A stretch of 64,000 nucleotides of DNA from contig CANTUT010000952.1 of NCBI GenBank assembly GCA_947687605.1, positions 1 to 64,000 on the forward strand, given 5' to 3'. This document shows positions 11,707 to 23,969 of the stretch, piece by piece. Each line of letters begins with the position of its first letter. The stretch's first letter is position 1. The notes under the pieces are model-generated. The model made no database searches, had not been told where the DNA came from, and saw nothing but the letters and a program-made list of their open reading frames with translations. The position numbers and the translations under genes were made by a program. This stretch comes from Reutealis trisperma (taxonomy: Eukaryota > Streptophyta > Magnoliopsida > Malpighiales > Euphorbiaceae).

Positions 11707-12151
11707 AGATCAAAGGAAGTAAAATGAATGAGTGGATTAATAATGTCCATGTATCTGTCTTTATTGGTGGAATAAAGGACATGGATCTATCTCAACCTAT
11801 TGACTCAGTGGGTAGGAGGGTTTAATAGATGGTCTTTCTTAGACATTTGTGTTCTACGAAGAATATCCTTAATTTTCCATCAAAAAGTTCAAAAATACAA
11901 AGTATAGTATTGTATTTTCCTTACTTCACCTTCGTGCACCTTTCCTTCTCTTATGGTACACTGTCAAACAATATGATAATACTCATGTAAGGCTTAGTTG
12001 AGTTGAGTTGTATGTTTGTGTTTATTTGATTTTGTTCTATTCCGTTTATATAGTTGTGTAGAAGGTTAGCTTTTTCATATTAGTTGTGCAATGCACATAA
12101 GCCTGTAGAATTGAACGGTTATTCAGCGTATAAATATAAAAGAAACATAGT
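11707..12151. other. Intergenic / 5' flank of the host gene
   Basis: No repeat borders are visible. A TATA-like string (tataaatataaaag, about 12129-12142) lies only about 10 bp before the first proposed ATG. That is too close to act as a promoter for it unless the real start is further downstream or the transcript begins elsewhere. Confidence 0.3.
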
Positions 12152-14072
12152 ATGCAGTACCCCTTGGAAACATGCTATATATTATCGGATTGGGTAGTGT
12201 TAGTGGTATCACTCAATGTTTGTAACTCATCATTTTCCCAAACCTACGATCCTGCCCTTGGAGTAAGTTTCAACAGACCTAACCATCAAGGTATTGTGTG
12301 GAATTGGTTGATGCTTGTGAATTGGATCAAATTAAAATTTCAAATCAGCAATTAGGCTTATTCTTTGTTCTGTTTTAACATAAGAGACTCACCACAATAC
12401 ATTGAGTAGTTTAAGAACCATGAAACCACCAAGGCATTGCTTTTATAAGTGCATTGGCTTATTATTTCAAAGCAGTCCCTTTTATACTTGTTAATGTAAT
12501 AGACTCACCACAATAAATTTGCATACCTTGCTTAAATCTTGCAACTGCATTGTTATGTATTGGAGCCAGTAATATATTTTGTTAGTAAATATTTGAGTTT
12601 TGACAATAACAGGTGGAATACAAAGACCATTCTTTGGGTCAGAAACGACTTACATTTGCAGAGGCTCCAAATGAGGCCCTTCCATTGAATTGCAGACCTA
12701 ATTTTGTTGCTGCATGGTTGACCAAAGATAAATTTAAGGTAGGGTTTGCAAAGCTTCTAGTCTCACTCATATTTAGCAATAGGATTCAATTTTCATATGT
12801 TAATTTTTCAAGCTTGATTAATTTTTCAAACTTGACACTTTAAATTAAAATGGCTTGCATATTATTAGGTTGGTGGATACATGTATACAGCCAATCCTCT
12901 TTACAGTTTAGAGTCAAATTTTTGCTTAGATCTGTGACCACTATCTTACTGTTTTTGCTCTTATTTTCTTTTCATGGAGGACAGATTTAAATAACCTGTT
13001 CTACTTTGATTTTTTAAGAAATTAAAGGGTCAAAATTGAAAATCCAGGGCTGATTTTACAATAACTCAGATCTGGATTGGGGATTGAGGAATGGAAAAGG
13101 GAAAAAAAACTTCTAAGAGTCACACTTAGAAGGTCTAAGAGTCACACCTTGGGTTGAATTGAGTCACAAAATTCTTAGCAATAGTGCAGGACTTATTATA
13201 TTGAATCTGAAAACTGAACTCAATCTCAATTGATACAAGGAGGTATTTATAGACTTGAAACTAATCCTAATCACACTTGTATTAAGAATCCTAAACTAGG
13301 ACTAGGACAGATATAATCTAACTAGAAAATACTAATTCTATTAGGACTCCTAAATTAGACTGAATAATAAAAAACTACTAAAATAATAATTGAACAACGA
13401 TTTCCAGCAATGCTAGAAATTACAGAAATGCCCTTAATATCTAAAGTAATGAACCAGCAGCTGCATTATATAAATATACCTATCATAACTGAAATTACTT
13501 TGTAATTTCTCCAATAAATCCCATATTAAATCTAACACATAATTCTAAGCTTGAATCCTTGAATTTGAAGTTTCTAGTCTTCCTATTCTCCATAATCTTT
13601 TCAGGTAAATAAAACTTATGATTGCTGGTACACTGCTGGCATTTCCAAAGTGAGCTTATATCGTGATGGGTTCTTCCATTGTCAAGCAAAAGATCCACCT
13701 GTTCTTGAGATGATTAAACATTATTTTATCCTGTAAGTAGTGTGCTTTCTCCCCTTTAAGTCATTTTTCATTTTATTTATTAGTATGATTTGTTGATCTG
13801 GCTGGGTTAAAGATGGTTTCAGTGCTTGCTTGTATTCTGTTGTAACATGGTATTGGTTTATTCTTTAACTCTAATATTCTAATTTGGAAGCATTTTTCTT
13901 CTATTCTTTTATTTATTATATTTTGAGGTTTTGTTTTTAACAACCAAAAGAAACTGAAGGGGCAAACATTAGGTACATTGGACTTTTATAGAATAATAAA
14001 ACCAAGAGAGAATTGGTTGCCTTTTCACAGTCAGGTCAACCATTGATTATATTCATTTATTTGATAAGATTA

Positions 14073-14107
<35 letters not shown>

Positions 14108-16327
14108 TATCAATCGAAAATGACGGGAAATGTAAAATACTAGACATCTCTGTTAACTCCTCCAATCTTTGAGGTGGACTTAAAGAAGCCAAGTTGTGGC
14201 TCAGCAAAAATGAAGCTTGCAGTTGATAGTCTTTTAGTAAAGATCTTGGGCATTTGGTCTTAACTAGGAACTAGATTATCCTTTTCTAACCTATTTTTTT
14301 GTTTTTCCTTGTCTAGATGCTCTCAAATCCTCTTTTCTAGATGCTCTTTTGTTTGATTTTTATAGAAGCAATTGTTGCCTATTATTTTAGCTTTGCATGA
14401 ATTGATCTAAGATTAGGGTTAAAAAGACATGTTAACATCTTAATCTTAATAGATTTTAAACACTGATTCAACAATTCTAAATATTTTATGTTATCAATTC
14501 TGTGTAGTTGTCTTCTATAGGATTAATCATTCTTATTTTATTTCATTTGTGCCTTGTGTCACTTGGGCGTGCACCTTGCACATTAGGCTCCCGGACTTCT
14601 TTGCACCTTAATGCACCTTACACCTTTAATAACTATGCTAGGTAACTAAATTACAACCCACGAAAACACAGAAGTATGGCTTTCCAGACAGCTTGCCCAA
14701 TCAGCAACAGTGTATGTAGACAGATATATTAACAGTAGATGACTTATGCAACTGAAAACTAAAGTCTATAGTTCCTTTAATATACTTACTCTGTTCCAAA
14801 AAGATTTTTCACCATTCCTTTTTAGAATGTCCCAAAATGCTTGCTCACTTTAAAAATTGACATAGGGATTTGTCCATTTTATTCTTATTAATTGAAAAGT
14901 ATAATACTTATTTATTTTCAAAATTAATAAATAAGGTAGTAATAAATGAGTATAAATAAGGGTACAAGTGGAAATATAATAAAATCTATGAGTTAGTAAG
15001 CAATTAATAATATTTTTTTAAACTGTGTGAGAACAAAAGTGGACAATCTTTTTGGGACGGAGAGAATATCATAAAATATGTTTAATAGCTTGCCAGTGAA
15101 TATCCAGTTGTGAGTGCATGAATTGCCTGTGTTAACAATATAGGATATTTAAGACCTTGTAAAAGTGAGATATTGTGAGGGTCATGGACTGTTCACAAGC
15201 ATGTCCTACCAAAATATTTTGATTAGCAGCAGTAGTAGAATCTGGCTTTGGGCCGGCCAACTGTGATCATTCCAGAATCACCTGCATACTTTCATTGAGA
15301 TAGAAATATCTCCTTTCCATTATGATCCACTGGAACTCCCAGAAAATAGTTAAGACTAATCCCATCTCAGGATTTGTATTTTTCTAATTCTTCTTGTACA
15401 TAGCCATCCAGCTGCTGGCAAACACTTTGACTTAATAATAGCCCAAATAGATGGAAAAATTTTGGGGCTTTTTCTTGTTCTCTTACAGCAATAGTGCCTT
15501 TTACTGTGAAGTTCCGTGAAGAAGTTCCTAAAGGCAAAAAAAAAAAAAAAAAAAAAAAAAACTAATTATAGAAAAGATGTTTAAACTTTAGTACTTTATG
15601 CAATTTTGTCATAGAACTTTTAATTTTGGCAATTTCATGTAGCAACTTGATAGGTCAGATTTTCACACACCATCAGGAAAAGAATAATATGTGAGGTTGT
15701 ACTAAAAGTAGTGTGAAATTTTTATGATACTATTATTCTCAAAGTCAACATTATTTGGATTCGATCTGAAGTAATATTTTTTTTCCATGTTATATCATTG
15801 AATTCTGGTTGCAGAGGGCTGTACATTCATTCCCAGTCTCTTAAGTTGAATACATTCATTTGTATTTTAATAAGTTGAATACAACAGTTCCTGTTTCTAA
15901 ATGTTTAGTTGAAAACGAAGGCCTGTGATTGAATTAAGAGTTTCCTTGTATTCATCTGTTAGTATCTGTTTGTTGCCTTCTTGGTAATTTAATTATTGCT
16001 CATGCACTCAGGTTCATAAAGATTTTACACTCGTTCTTTGTTAAGAAGAAGGGAAAAGCTAATCATTGGAGGTGGGAAACAATAGGTGGCATTGTTACTG
16101 GTTTTACAACTTCCTTGATCTCCATCAGCTTTATAAGAATCGTACAACATATGAAATCACGGTTGCCTCAAAGCTATGTAGCAGGGATAGTTATACAAAC
16201 CATTAAAACTGTCTTCATCAACCGTACTTGTTTTCTTGTGGCATACTTTTCCATTGTCGGTTGGTTAGTAATCCAGTACGGGAAAAGGCTTGGTCTCCCT
16301 GAAATTTACAGAGCATATAATTACTAG
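12152..16327 (+). CDS. Unidentified small membrane protein, four exons (about 226 aa)
   Basis: Exons: 12152-12262, 12613-12738, 13605-13732, 16012-16327. The internal borders are consensus splice sites (GGA|gtaagt, aacag|GTG, AAG|gtaggg, ttttcag|GTA, CT|gtaagt, ctcag|GTT). The phases fit (0, 0, then a Leu codon split 2+1) and the frame stays open to TAG. The product has a hydrophobic start (residues 13-25, signal peptide or anchor). A globular part follows with Cys at about 64, 86 and 105 (LNCRPNF, YDCWYT, FHCQAKDPP) and an N-glycosylation sequon NKT at 81. Two probable membrane helices (about 146-163 and 195-211) precede a basic tail. The Cys and the sequon suggest the N-terminal part faces the ER lumen or cell exterior. 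I do not recognise the family for certain and assign no function. Exons 2-4 are strong. Exon 1 and the start are less sure, since tgcag at 12153-12157 could instead be an acceptor for an upstream exon. Confidence 0.78.
12739..13604 (+). other. Intron 2 of the host gene
   Basis: An 866-bp intron between consensus donor and acceptor. The part about 13060-13460 resembles an inserted repeat: a doubled agagtcacac(c)tt phrase near 13116-13150 and a reversed TATA-like ggaggtatttatag at about 13240. No paired ends or target duplication could be fixed. The minus-strand open frame at 13495-13698 overlaps exon 3 and is its shadow. Confidence 0.55.
14070..14103. repeat. Poly-A tract in intron 3
   Basis: About 33 consecutive A residues. 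They could be the tail of a retroposed sequence or simple slippage. No target duplication or upstream SINE promoter boxes were found. A second A run lies at 15536-15560. Confidence 0.8.
14785..15066. mobile_element. Stowaway-type (Tc1/mariner) MITE in intron 3
   Basis: 282 bp with inverted termini. The left is CTTACTCTGTTCCAAAAAGA and the right, read inverted, is TTCTCTCCGTCCCAAAAAGA, close to the Stowaway consensus CTCCCTCCGTCCC. It is flanked on both sides by the dinucleotide TA (14783-14784 and 15067-15068), the mariner-type target. The interior is AT-rich and non-coding. It sits inside the 2.3-kb third intron, well away from the splice sites. Confidence 0.88.
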
Positions 16328-16652
16328 GTTGGCAGCTGGCATCCTTCCTTTTTTCTTTTTTCCCTTTCTTCTTGCAAGTGCTAACTCTCTTTGTTTCAAC
16401 TGTTGCTTGAATGCTGCAAATTTCAAACTCGCAGGATACAGCTGCACTGAGCGAGGATGTACAAGTAGGTGCTGGCTTGATGTATAATGTATCTGTCGGA
16501 ATAGCAAGTTTGCTCCATATCAAATGGAAGTTCATAGATTCGAACCTCAGAAAACCCTTATCGATTAAATTTCTGTACATCTGATGACCCACATATATAT
16601 ATGTGGAGAAAATAATGTATTTGGTTGATAAAAGTAGTCTTCGTTGTATAGG

Positions 16653-16811
16653 GCATGTCATAATATGAAAACAACACCAATTGTATTAGCTAGTCTTATC
16701 TTCTGTTGAAGGTTGAGGAATTGATTAGAAGCAGCATGTCATAATATGAAAACAACACCGATTGTATTAGCTAGTCTATCTTCTGTTGAAGGTTGAGGAA
16801 TTGATTAGAAG
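16653..16811. repeat. 81-bp tandem duplication downstream of the host gene
   Basis: The stretch gcatgtcataatatgaaaac through gattagaag occurs twice head to tail (16653-16733 and 16734-16811). The copies differ by one substitution and one missing base. Being 0.3-0.5 kb after the stop codon, it may fall in the 3' untranslated region or just past it. Confidence 0.9.
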
Positions 16812-18717
16812 AAAAAGAAGAAAATAACCACGTAGGGATATTTGGTCATCTCTCTCTATCTTACAAGGTTTCATGAACAGTGCATTCCCATATTTTCTTT
16901 AGCTTTTTCTATGCTGGATATTTATCTACATACAGCGCATATGATTATTGTGAATTTCGAGTTGTCATATTCATTATCAAATATTAAGTATTTCATAAAA
17001 TAAAAATATTTTAATTAATAATTAAACAAAAATTTAATGAGTTTTTATGAAAATTAAAATCAAGTCAATAAAAAGATTTTCATATTGTAGTTTGTTGATA
17101 GTCATATTGGTATCAATAAAATAAACTATGAATAATAAAGCAATCAGCATTTATACTGTAAAATTTAAAATCTAAAGTTATAAAATATAAATGATGAATA
17201 TTTTAATTGCTGATTAATATTTTCAAGTTTTCAATTAAGATAAACAAATTTAAAAATAAATACGTCTTGCAATATAACTTTTTTTATTTAAAAAAAAGAG
17301 GTGAAGTTAACGGAAAAAAATTAAGACTTGTATTAAATAGAATTATAAATTCGTGTATTTATTACTTGTATTCTTAACTTTACCTTTAATTTCAACTTAT
17401 TAGGTAGAGTAACTATGTTAATAAAAACATCTGTTAAGATGATACGTGAAAAACAAAATAAAAAAAAACAACATAGAAGAAAAAGCACACTTAATAATAA
17501 CAAAAATAAAAAAAATAGTTGACTATTTTTTTTTATCCTTTATAAACAACGAAAAAGAAATATCAAAAAAATGAAAAATTTTTTAATTAAAATTTTAGGT
17601 TTGTATACTTCTAAATGAAAATTTTTGAATAAATAATTTTTTTTTTAATTTGATTCAAGAAAAATGAAAATTTTTTAATTAAAGTTTTATTTTTTTAATT
17701 TATCCCATTAGTGAAATTTCAAATTTGTTAATAATAGTAAACCATGAATTATCATTTAAATAAAAAATAATAAAAAAAATTAGAATGCACATAAATTTAA
17801 TACATCATATATAAATATAAAAACAAGCTATTAACACGTAAAAACAAAGCAAATTAAACTAAAAACATTAAAAAAAATCTATTAACATGTAAAAGCAAAA
17901 AATTGAACTAAGAACTAATAAAAAATATACTTGAAGAATTAATTTATACAATAAATATATAAATAAAAATTAAGCCATTACTATGTAAAAAAAAATTGAA
18001 GTAAAACTAATAAAAAATGTAGTATATCGAATATGAGAGATTGATATTTTAAATGAAATGAGAGATTGATATTGTGAAATGAATAAGAAAATGGGATAAT
18101 TATAGTATCATAAAAATGTAATTGTAGTGAAATTATTTATCACAATTATTAGTGAAATATGAATTAGAATTATAACTATTATTCATATTAGGATTTTCCT
18201 TAGTTTTTTAATATACTTTGTCTTTGATTAAGACACAAAAAGTAAAGTATACAAAACAAATCAATTTAAGAATAAAAGTTTTTATTTTTTTAATCTTTTA
18301 CGTTAAAAATTATGTCCTTAATAGCAATTCATAAATTTTGCCTTTTAAAATTAAAATTTTAATATATATTATAGGTGTTACAGGTTTGCCATTGTAGTGA
18401 AATTGCTATCTTCTATTAGTTTTTTTTTCCTTATTTTTTTCATATATTACAAGGTTATTTTATTATTTCAAATTTATATAATACTGGTTTTTTTTTTATC
18501 ACATACATTGCACGTTGTTAATAATTATTTATTTTAGCAAAATTATAAATATCTAAAACAATTTTATATAATTATATTTAAAATAATAACTCATTTAATT
18601 CTTCTATTTGTATAATATTTATGAATTTGAAATATTATTGATATTTTGACAAATTAATTCTTTTTCATATTTAGTTATATGCGCTATTATTTCCTTAAAT
18701 TTTGCTAAAATTTAAAC

Positions 18718-18721
<4 letters not shown>
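16812..18721. other. AT-rich intergenic DNA
   Basis: About 1.9 kb of highly AT-rich sequence (many aaaaataa and ttttaatt runs) with no credible gene, RNA or paired repeat ends. Confidence 0.6.

Positions 18722-18780
<59 letters not shown>
18722..18780. repeat. (TA)n microsatellite, about 29 units
   Basis: An uninterrupted TA dinucleotide run. It is followed by unassigned AT-rich sequence to the left LTR of the 19-kb Copia element. Confidence 0.97.
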
Positions 18781-18781
<1 letters not shown>

Positions 18782-19063
18782 CCTCAGTGTTCATTAAATT
18801 TTTATCAAACTAACATCAACTGCCAATAACTAAGGAGTGATGTTAATTGATAAAAATCAATTTATTGAACTGAACTGATGAAATTCAATTAAATTAGTTT
18901 GATTAAGTAAAATGATCGATTTGATTTGATTAAAAAATATAAAATTTTCAATTCGCTTAAGAAATTTTATTTATTGAATTAACCGAACTGACTTATTTAA
19001 TTATTTTCTTTATCTTTTTAGATAAAGAAACTAGGAATTTTAATGTACTAATAAGTTTATATA

Positions 19064-19319
19064 TGTTATGATATATTATAAGATTTGATTGATGTCTTTC
19101 CATATACATGAATATTCTAGTTTCCATATTAGTATTGATTGTATTTTTCTTATTGGAAAAACTTCCTATTTCTTTTATTTTCTTTATTGGAAAAGCTTCC
19201 TATTTCTTTCTCTTCTGTACTCTATATAAAGGGTTTAATACTATTGAATGGAACAACTAGAAAAACTATTCTCTTCTCTATATTCTTTGTTCATGTTCTT
19301 CTCCATTTTATTTATAACA
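19064..19319 (+). repeat. 5' LTR of Copia C1
   Basis: 256 bp from tgttatgat to ttataaca. It holds a TATA box (tatataaa at 19223-19230) as promoter of the element, with about 90 bp of R/U5 after it. Confidence 0.95.
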
Positions 19320-19665
19320 CGCTATCAGCATGAATTGTTTTACAATATTGTTCATAATTTTGGATAGCTTGTGGTTTGCTACAACCCAGCTAAGGCGAAA
19401 AATTTGAAGAAATAAAATTCAAGATTTATGGTAAACAATTTTTATCTAATTAATTACTATTATTATTAATATTTATGTATCAAATATTTTTTTTAAGAAA
19501 AAAAAAACTAAATCGTTTTTTTTAAAAAATCGTTTGAACATATTGGGCTAATTAATTTGAAGAAATCATTTTTTTTCTTCTCTCTTATAATCATTTATTT
19601 CAAATCATTTTTTTTAGATTTATAAAGATTTGATATACTACTTAATAATTAATCAATTAAATTCT

Positions 19666-20250
19666 AGTTCCTGAAGAACTAGCATTATATTTTAAATACT
19701 AGTTCCTGAAGAACTAGTATTATTTATAGTTCCTAAAGAACTAATTAAATAAATAACTAAGTTATGAGTTTCTAGAGAATTAGTATTATATTTTAAATTC
19801 TAGTTCCTGAAAAACTAGTATTATTTATAATTCATGAAAAACTAATTAAATAAATAACTAAATTATGAGTTCCTGAAGAACTAATAATAATTACAGTTCC
19901 TGAAAAACTGGTATTCCTTATAGTTCTTGAAGAATTGGTATTCTCTACAGTTTTTGAAAAACTGATATTCTCTACAGTTCCTGAAGAACTGATATTCTAT
20001 ATAGTTCCTGAAAAACTAATTAAAGTAAATAAATTCATTAAAGAATCATTAAATGTTCCTGAAGAACTAAATGCATTGTCTACAAGTCTTTAAAAGACTG
20101 ATTTTATTATGATTTTATATTAGACAATGTTAATTAATGGGTCTCGACATCATGAGTAAGAATTATTTATACTAGTGTCACTCCTTCGAGTAATCAAATA
20201 AATAAAATAGACATCCTTGAAAAATTGATATTTTATGTTCCTGAATAACT
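19666..20250 (+). repeat. Array of about 15 small hairpins in the Copia C1 leader
   Basis: AGTTCCTGAAGAACT (first at 19666-19680) and variants recur about every 25-35 bp. Each can fold with arms of 5-7 bp. Several variants change both arms together: AGTTTTTGAAAAACT at 19949-19963 and AGTCTTTAAAAGACT at 20085-20099. It lies between the primer site and gag, in the untranslated leader of the genomic RNA, where packaging, dimerisation or translation signals would act. The role is not known from the sequence. Confidence 0.85.
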
Positions 20251-21169
20251 AATAAATTTGATTTAAGCTACACGCATTGAATAAATTGGATATCAATAAA
20301 ATACCTGCGTATGACCATAATATTAAGGTAAACCCTTTTATTTTGATTTTTCTGTTTTGGGTGTTTCATTGTTGTTTATATGTATTGGAATGATGGGTAT
20401 GGCTTATTTGATTTACCAACCAAATTGCAACTTTTAATTGGTTATCAATTATAACAACATATTTTATGCATAGTTTTAAAGTCATGGCTTATAATTTTTT
20501 TTTTGGCATAAAATCCGACCCTAAATTATTCATTTATTAATTGATTGACTTGCTTTATGGGAAAATGGTGATATTGCGTTCATATTAATAGGTTTACTTG
20601 ATTCATTAAATTGAGATTGATTCTACTAGTGTATATATTATTACATATTCTTCGGTCTTAGCATCTCAACTCAAAATTTATTTTATGGACAATACATGTC
20701 TCATATATATATATATATATATTTGTTAGTTGAATAGCCTACAAGAAAGTTGTGTGTGTTATATATGTTTTGAATTTACTTATGTCAATGTGTATTAGAT
20801 GTGAAAACAATTAGAGATTTAAATGTGAAATGAGATTAATATAAATTATATAAGTAACATGGTTTTGTTAATTTGTGAATTGATGAATTTATTTCTGGAT
20901 TGCATACATTGTTGGATTTATGTTGGTATAGAGAAGCATAATTAGTGCTTACCTTTCCTTGGTGTGATAAATTATGAATTTAATGTTTGTTAAAATTAAT
21001 ATTAATTTATTTTCTGATTGGTCTATTTAGATATATTTTAAATATATGCAAATTAATTTATTTAAATAAAGTGAAGTATAGTGAATTAAAGTTTGGTTGA
21101 TAATTTTTATATGCTCTTGAATTCAATGGAAATAATTATTGATGTAAATTGTTGATAATGAAATGCATT

Positions 21170-23905
21170 TAGATGCTAGCAAAAGCAAAAGCTATTATCT
21201 ACTTAAACCTCATTTAAGTGAGGATTTAAAGGTTGAATATCTTACTATTAATGATTTTTATAATTTCTAGAAGAGTTTTAAAAATAGATATAATCACTTA
21301 AAAATATGTGGTGCTACCATAAACTCAATATGATTAGTTAAATCTACACCTACAAGACTTGAAGTCTATTTGAGAATATAATTCAACCATGTTTAAAATT
21401 ACTTCACAGCTGAAATTGTGCAGTAATAAAGTTACGTGCTCCTGTAGTAGCAGTATAAGAAGTGAAAATTTACAAATATTATTTTTCTAGTAGTTGCAAA
21501 GAATAATTATTAATAAAAAAATTATCAAACAATGCCCACTAGTACAACTGTATTCATTGAAGTGAATACTATAAATCATTTGGTAGATAATGAGAATTCT
21601 GAAAGGATAATTGCTAACGAGAAATCATCAAATAATGCCTACTAGTACAACTATATTCCCTGAAGTGAATACTATAAATCATTTGGTAAATCATGAGATT
21701 CTGAAAGAGGAACTGCCCATATAGAGGAACTGCCCATATAGAGGACACAACTCAATTCAATATTGATGATTTTATGTAAACTCCTTGAAGGAGTAATTTG
21801 CAACGATTTTATAAGTTATGTATTATAATGAGTTATTTAATTACTATTTTATCCCTAGTATACATGCACAATATATTGCGTTGAACTTGCAGTTCAAGCA
21901 TTGAACTTATAGTTCAACAATTAAAAGTTTGGCATGAATGCCATTGTATACATCATATATACTCTCCCTTGAAACTTATATAAGGACATGAGTCATAAAT
22001 TTTTTCTGTGCCATGAATATATTAAATCTATCTCAATGTGCGATAATGGGTTCACAAAAGAGACTATGAATTTATTTTGATGAGGCATATTTTTCGACAT
22101 TAGGGGGAGGAAAAGCACCTAAAGTGCTAAAAAATGTCGAGAAATTTATTAGAAGGAAAACCCTTTAAATAATTTTGGTCCATGTACAAGTTAGAGTGAA
22201 CCAGAAGTTCACAAAATAATATAGTTGCAACAAATTGCAACTTAACTGCCAAATGCATTTATAGATGCTAAAAGAGTGACAAAATCTCATATTACAGCTA
22301 CTAATACCCTAGCAAGGGTTGTGATTCCAATTGCAAATAGAAAATCAATCAATCTCACTACACGCCAGAAGCGTGGATAGTAAATTGGAACTAAAGACAA
22401 AAATCCGCTGAAAAGAAAAGCAGCGCCACTCATAAAATCTCCTGAAGAGAAACCTCCTGAAGAGGAAGATCTCAGTCAAAGAGCTATAGCTAATTATGAG
22501 ACACAGACTGAGACAACGAAACAATTAGATCCTCCAGATATGGCTTCTGGAGTTGATGATCATATAAATGAAAACTATGAGATCTCAATTATTTTGTGAT
22601 ATAAGAAAGAGTTGATAGAAATTTAATTATTGTCGACGATGAATTTGCCTCAATAGTAGCTTTTGCTGTTACAAGAGAAAATATGAATCCATAATCTATA
22701 AGTATAACTGAATATTAGCATAAACATGATTGATCACCAGGGAATGAGGCAATTAAAGTAGAGCTAGACTCGTTCTATCATTGATTATGAGAAAAATAAT
22801 TCTCTTATTATGGAAATCATCATGTTCCAATACTTAATTAATATGGCAGTTAATGAAAGGCTTATTGTACGCCTTATGAAAGTCCCAGAAGGACTAAGTA
22901 TATCATAAATGAATACACATTAAACATGTGACATATATTTCATCAAATTGCAAAAATCTATGTATGGATTAAAGCAATATGGACATGTGGTATTATTGTT
23001 TTGAGTAAATTCTTATTGAAAGAAAGATATGTGAATAATACACTATATCCATTTGTATTCATAAAAGGCCATAGAATGGTATATGTTATTATTGCAGTAT
23101 AAGTTGATTTAAATATCAATGTGACTCCTAATGAACTCAAATAAGTATGTACCTGTTTGAAAAGTGAGTTTGAGATGAAAAATTTAAAGGAAATGAAATT
23201 TTGTATCGGCTTGCAGACCGATTATTAAGGAGTCCTAATACACCAGTATACTTATGTGGAAAAGATATTTAAGCAATTTTTGCATGGATAAATCTTCTCC
23301 CTCAAGCACACCAATAGGTGGTCCGCTCACTAGAAGTGAAGAGAGACCCTTTTAGACCTAAAAAGATAATAAAGAGCTGTTTGGTCTTGAAGTACCATAT
23401 ATAAGTGCTATAGGGCACTCTTGTGTCTTGCAAATTGCATCAGGCTTGATATTGCATTTGCAAGAAAAATTCCTAGCTAGGTATAGCTTTGCACCTACAA
23501 AGAGATATTAAAATGGTGTAAAAAGTTATTTTCAATATACTATTAATATTATAATTCATATTTGAAATTGGTCTACATGCGAATATTGGTTATTTGCTTA
23601 GTCTCTATGATGGTAGATTTTAGACTGGCTATGTATTCACTTATAGTGGTACTGCAATTTTATAAAGATTTTTATGGTCCTGAAGTACCTCACTAAAAGA
23701 TACTCCCATTGTATTTTGAGAATAATGCAATTTGTATTGCACAAATTAAATGTGGTTATATTAAGGGTAACGAAGTAGACATAAACTTCAACCAAATTCT
23801 TGTATATACATAAGCTCCAGAAGAGATATCCACCAAATTTGCTTGAGTGACAATTTAATAGACTTATGTACTAAGTTTTTACCTAATGTGGTATTTAAAC
23901 GGCAT
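21170..23905 (+). pseudogene. Copia C1 polyprotein relic (gag, integrase end, RT, RNase H)
   Basis: Gag remnants lie at about 21180-21300, matching the Copia gag phrase around SEYLTVKD in degenerate form. A piece at about 21530-21720 is duplicated (ataaatcatttggta twice). The end of integrase is at about 22078-22110, readable as FDEAYFSTLGGG. RT pieces are at 22900-23300, including SMYGLKQ and TYVEKIFKQFL. RNase H is at 23720-23800, with NNAICIAQIKCGYIKGNE. Stops and frame changes are frequent and most of protease and the integrase core is missing. In a working element this would be one polyprotein making the particle and copying the RNA to DNA. Confidence 0.8.
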
Positions 23906-23969
23906 CATTTCATCAATTAGTATACGCCGTGTTAAAATCTGTCATCATCAGGGGGAGCGAATTAGTATA

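Noticed and set aside
13060..13460. Reversed LTR inside intron 2 of the host gene
   Set aside because: A TATA-like word and repeated phrase are present, but no TG...CA borders or target duplication could be found.
16218..16661. 147-codon minus-strand ORF
   Set aside because: It overlaps the last exon of the plus-strand gene, whose frame, splice phases and membrane helices are coherent. The minus-strand ORF is its shadow.
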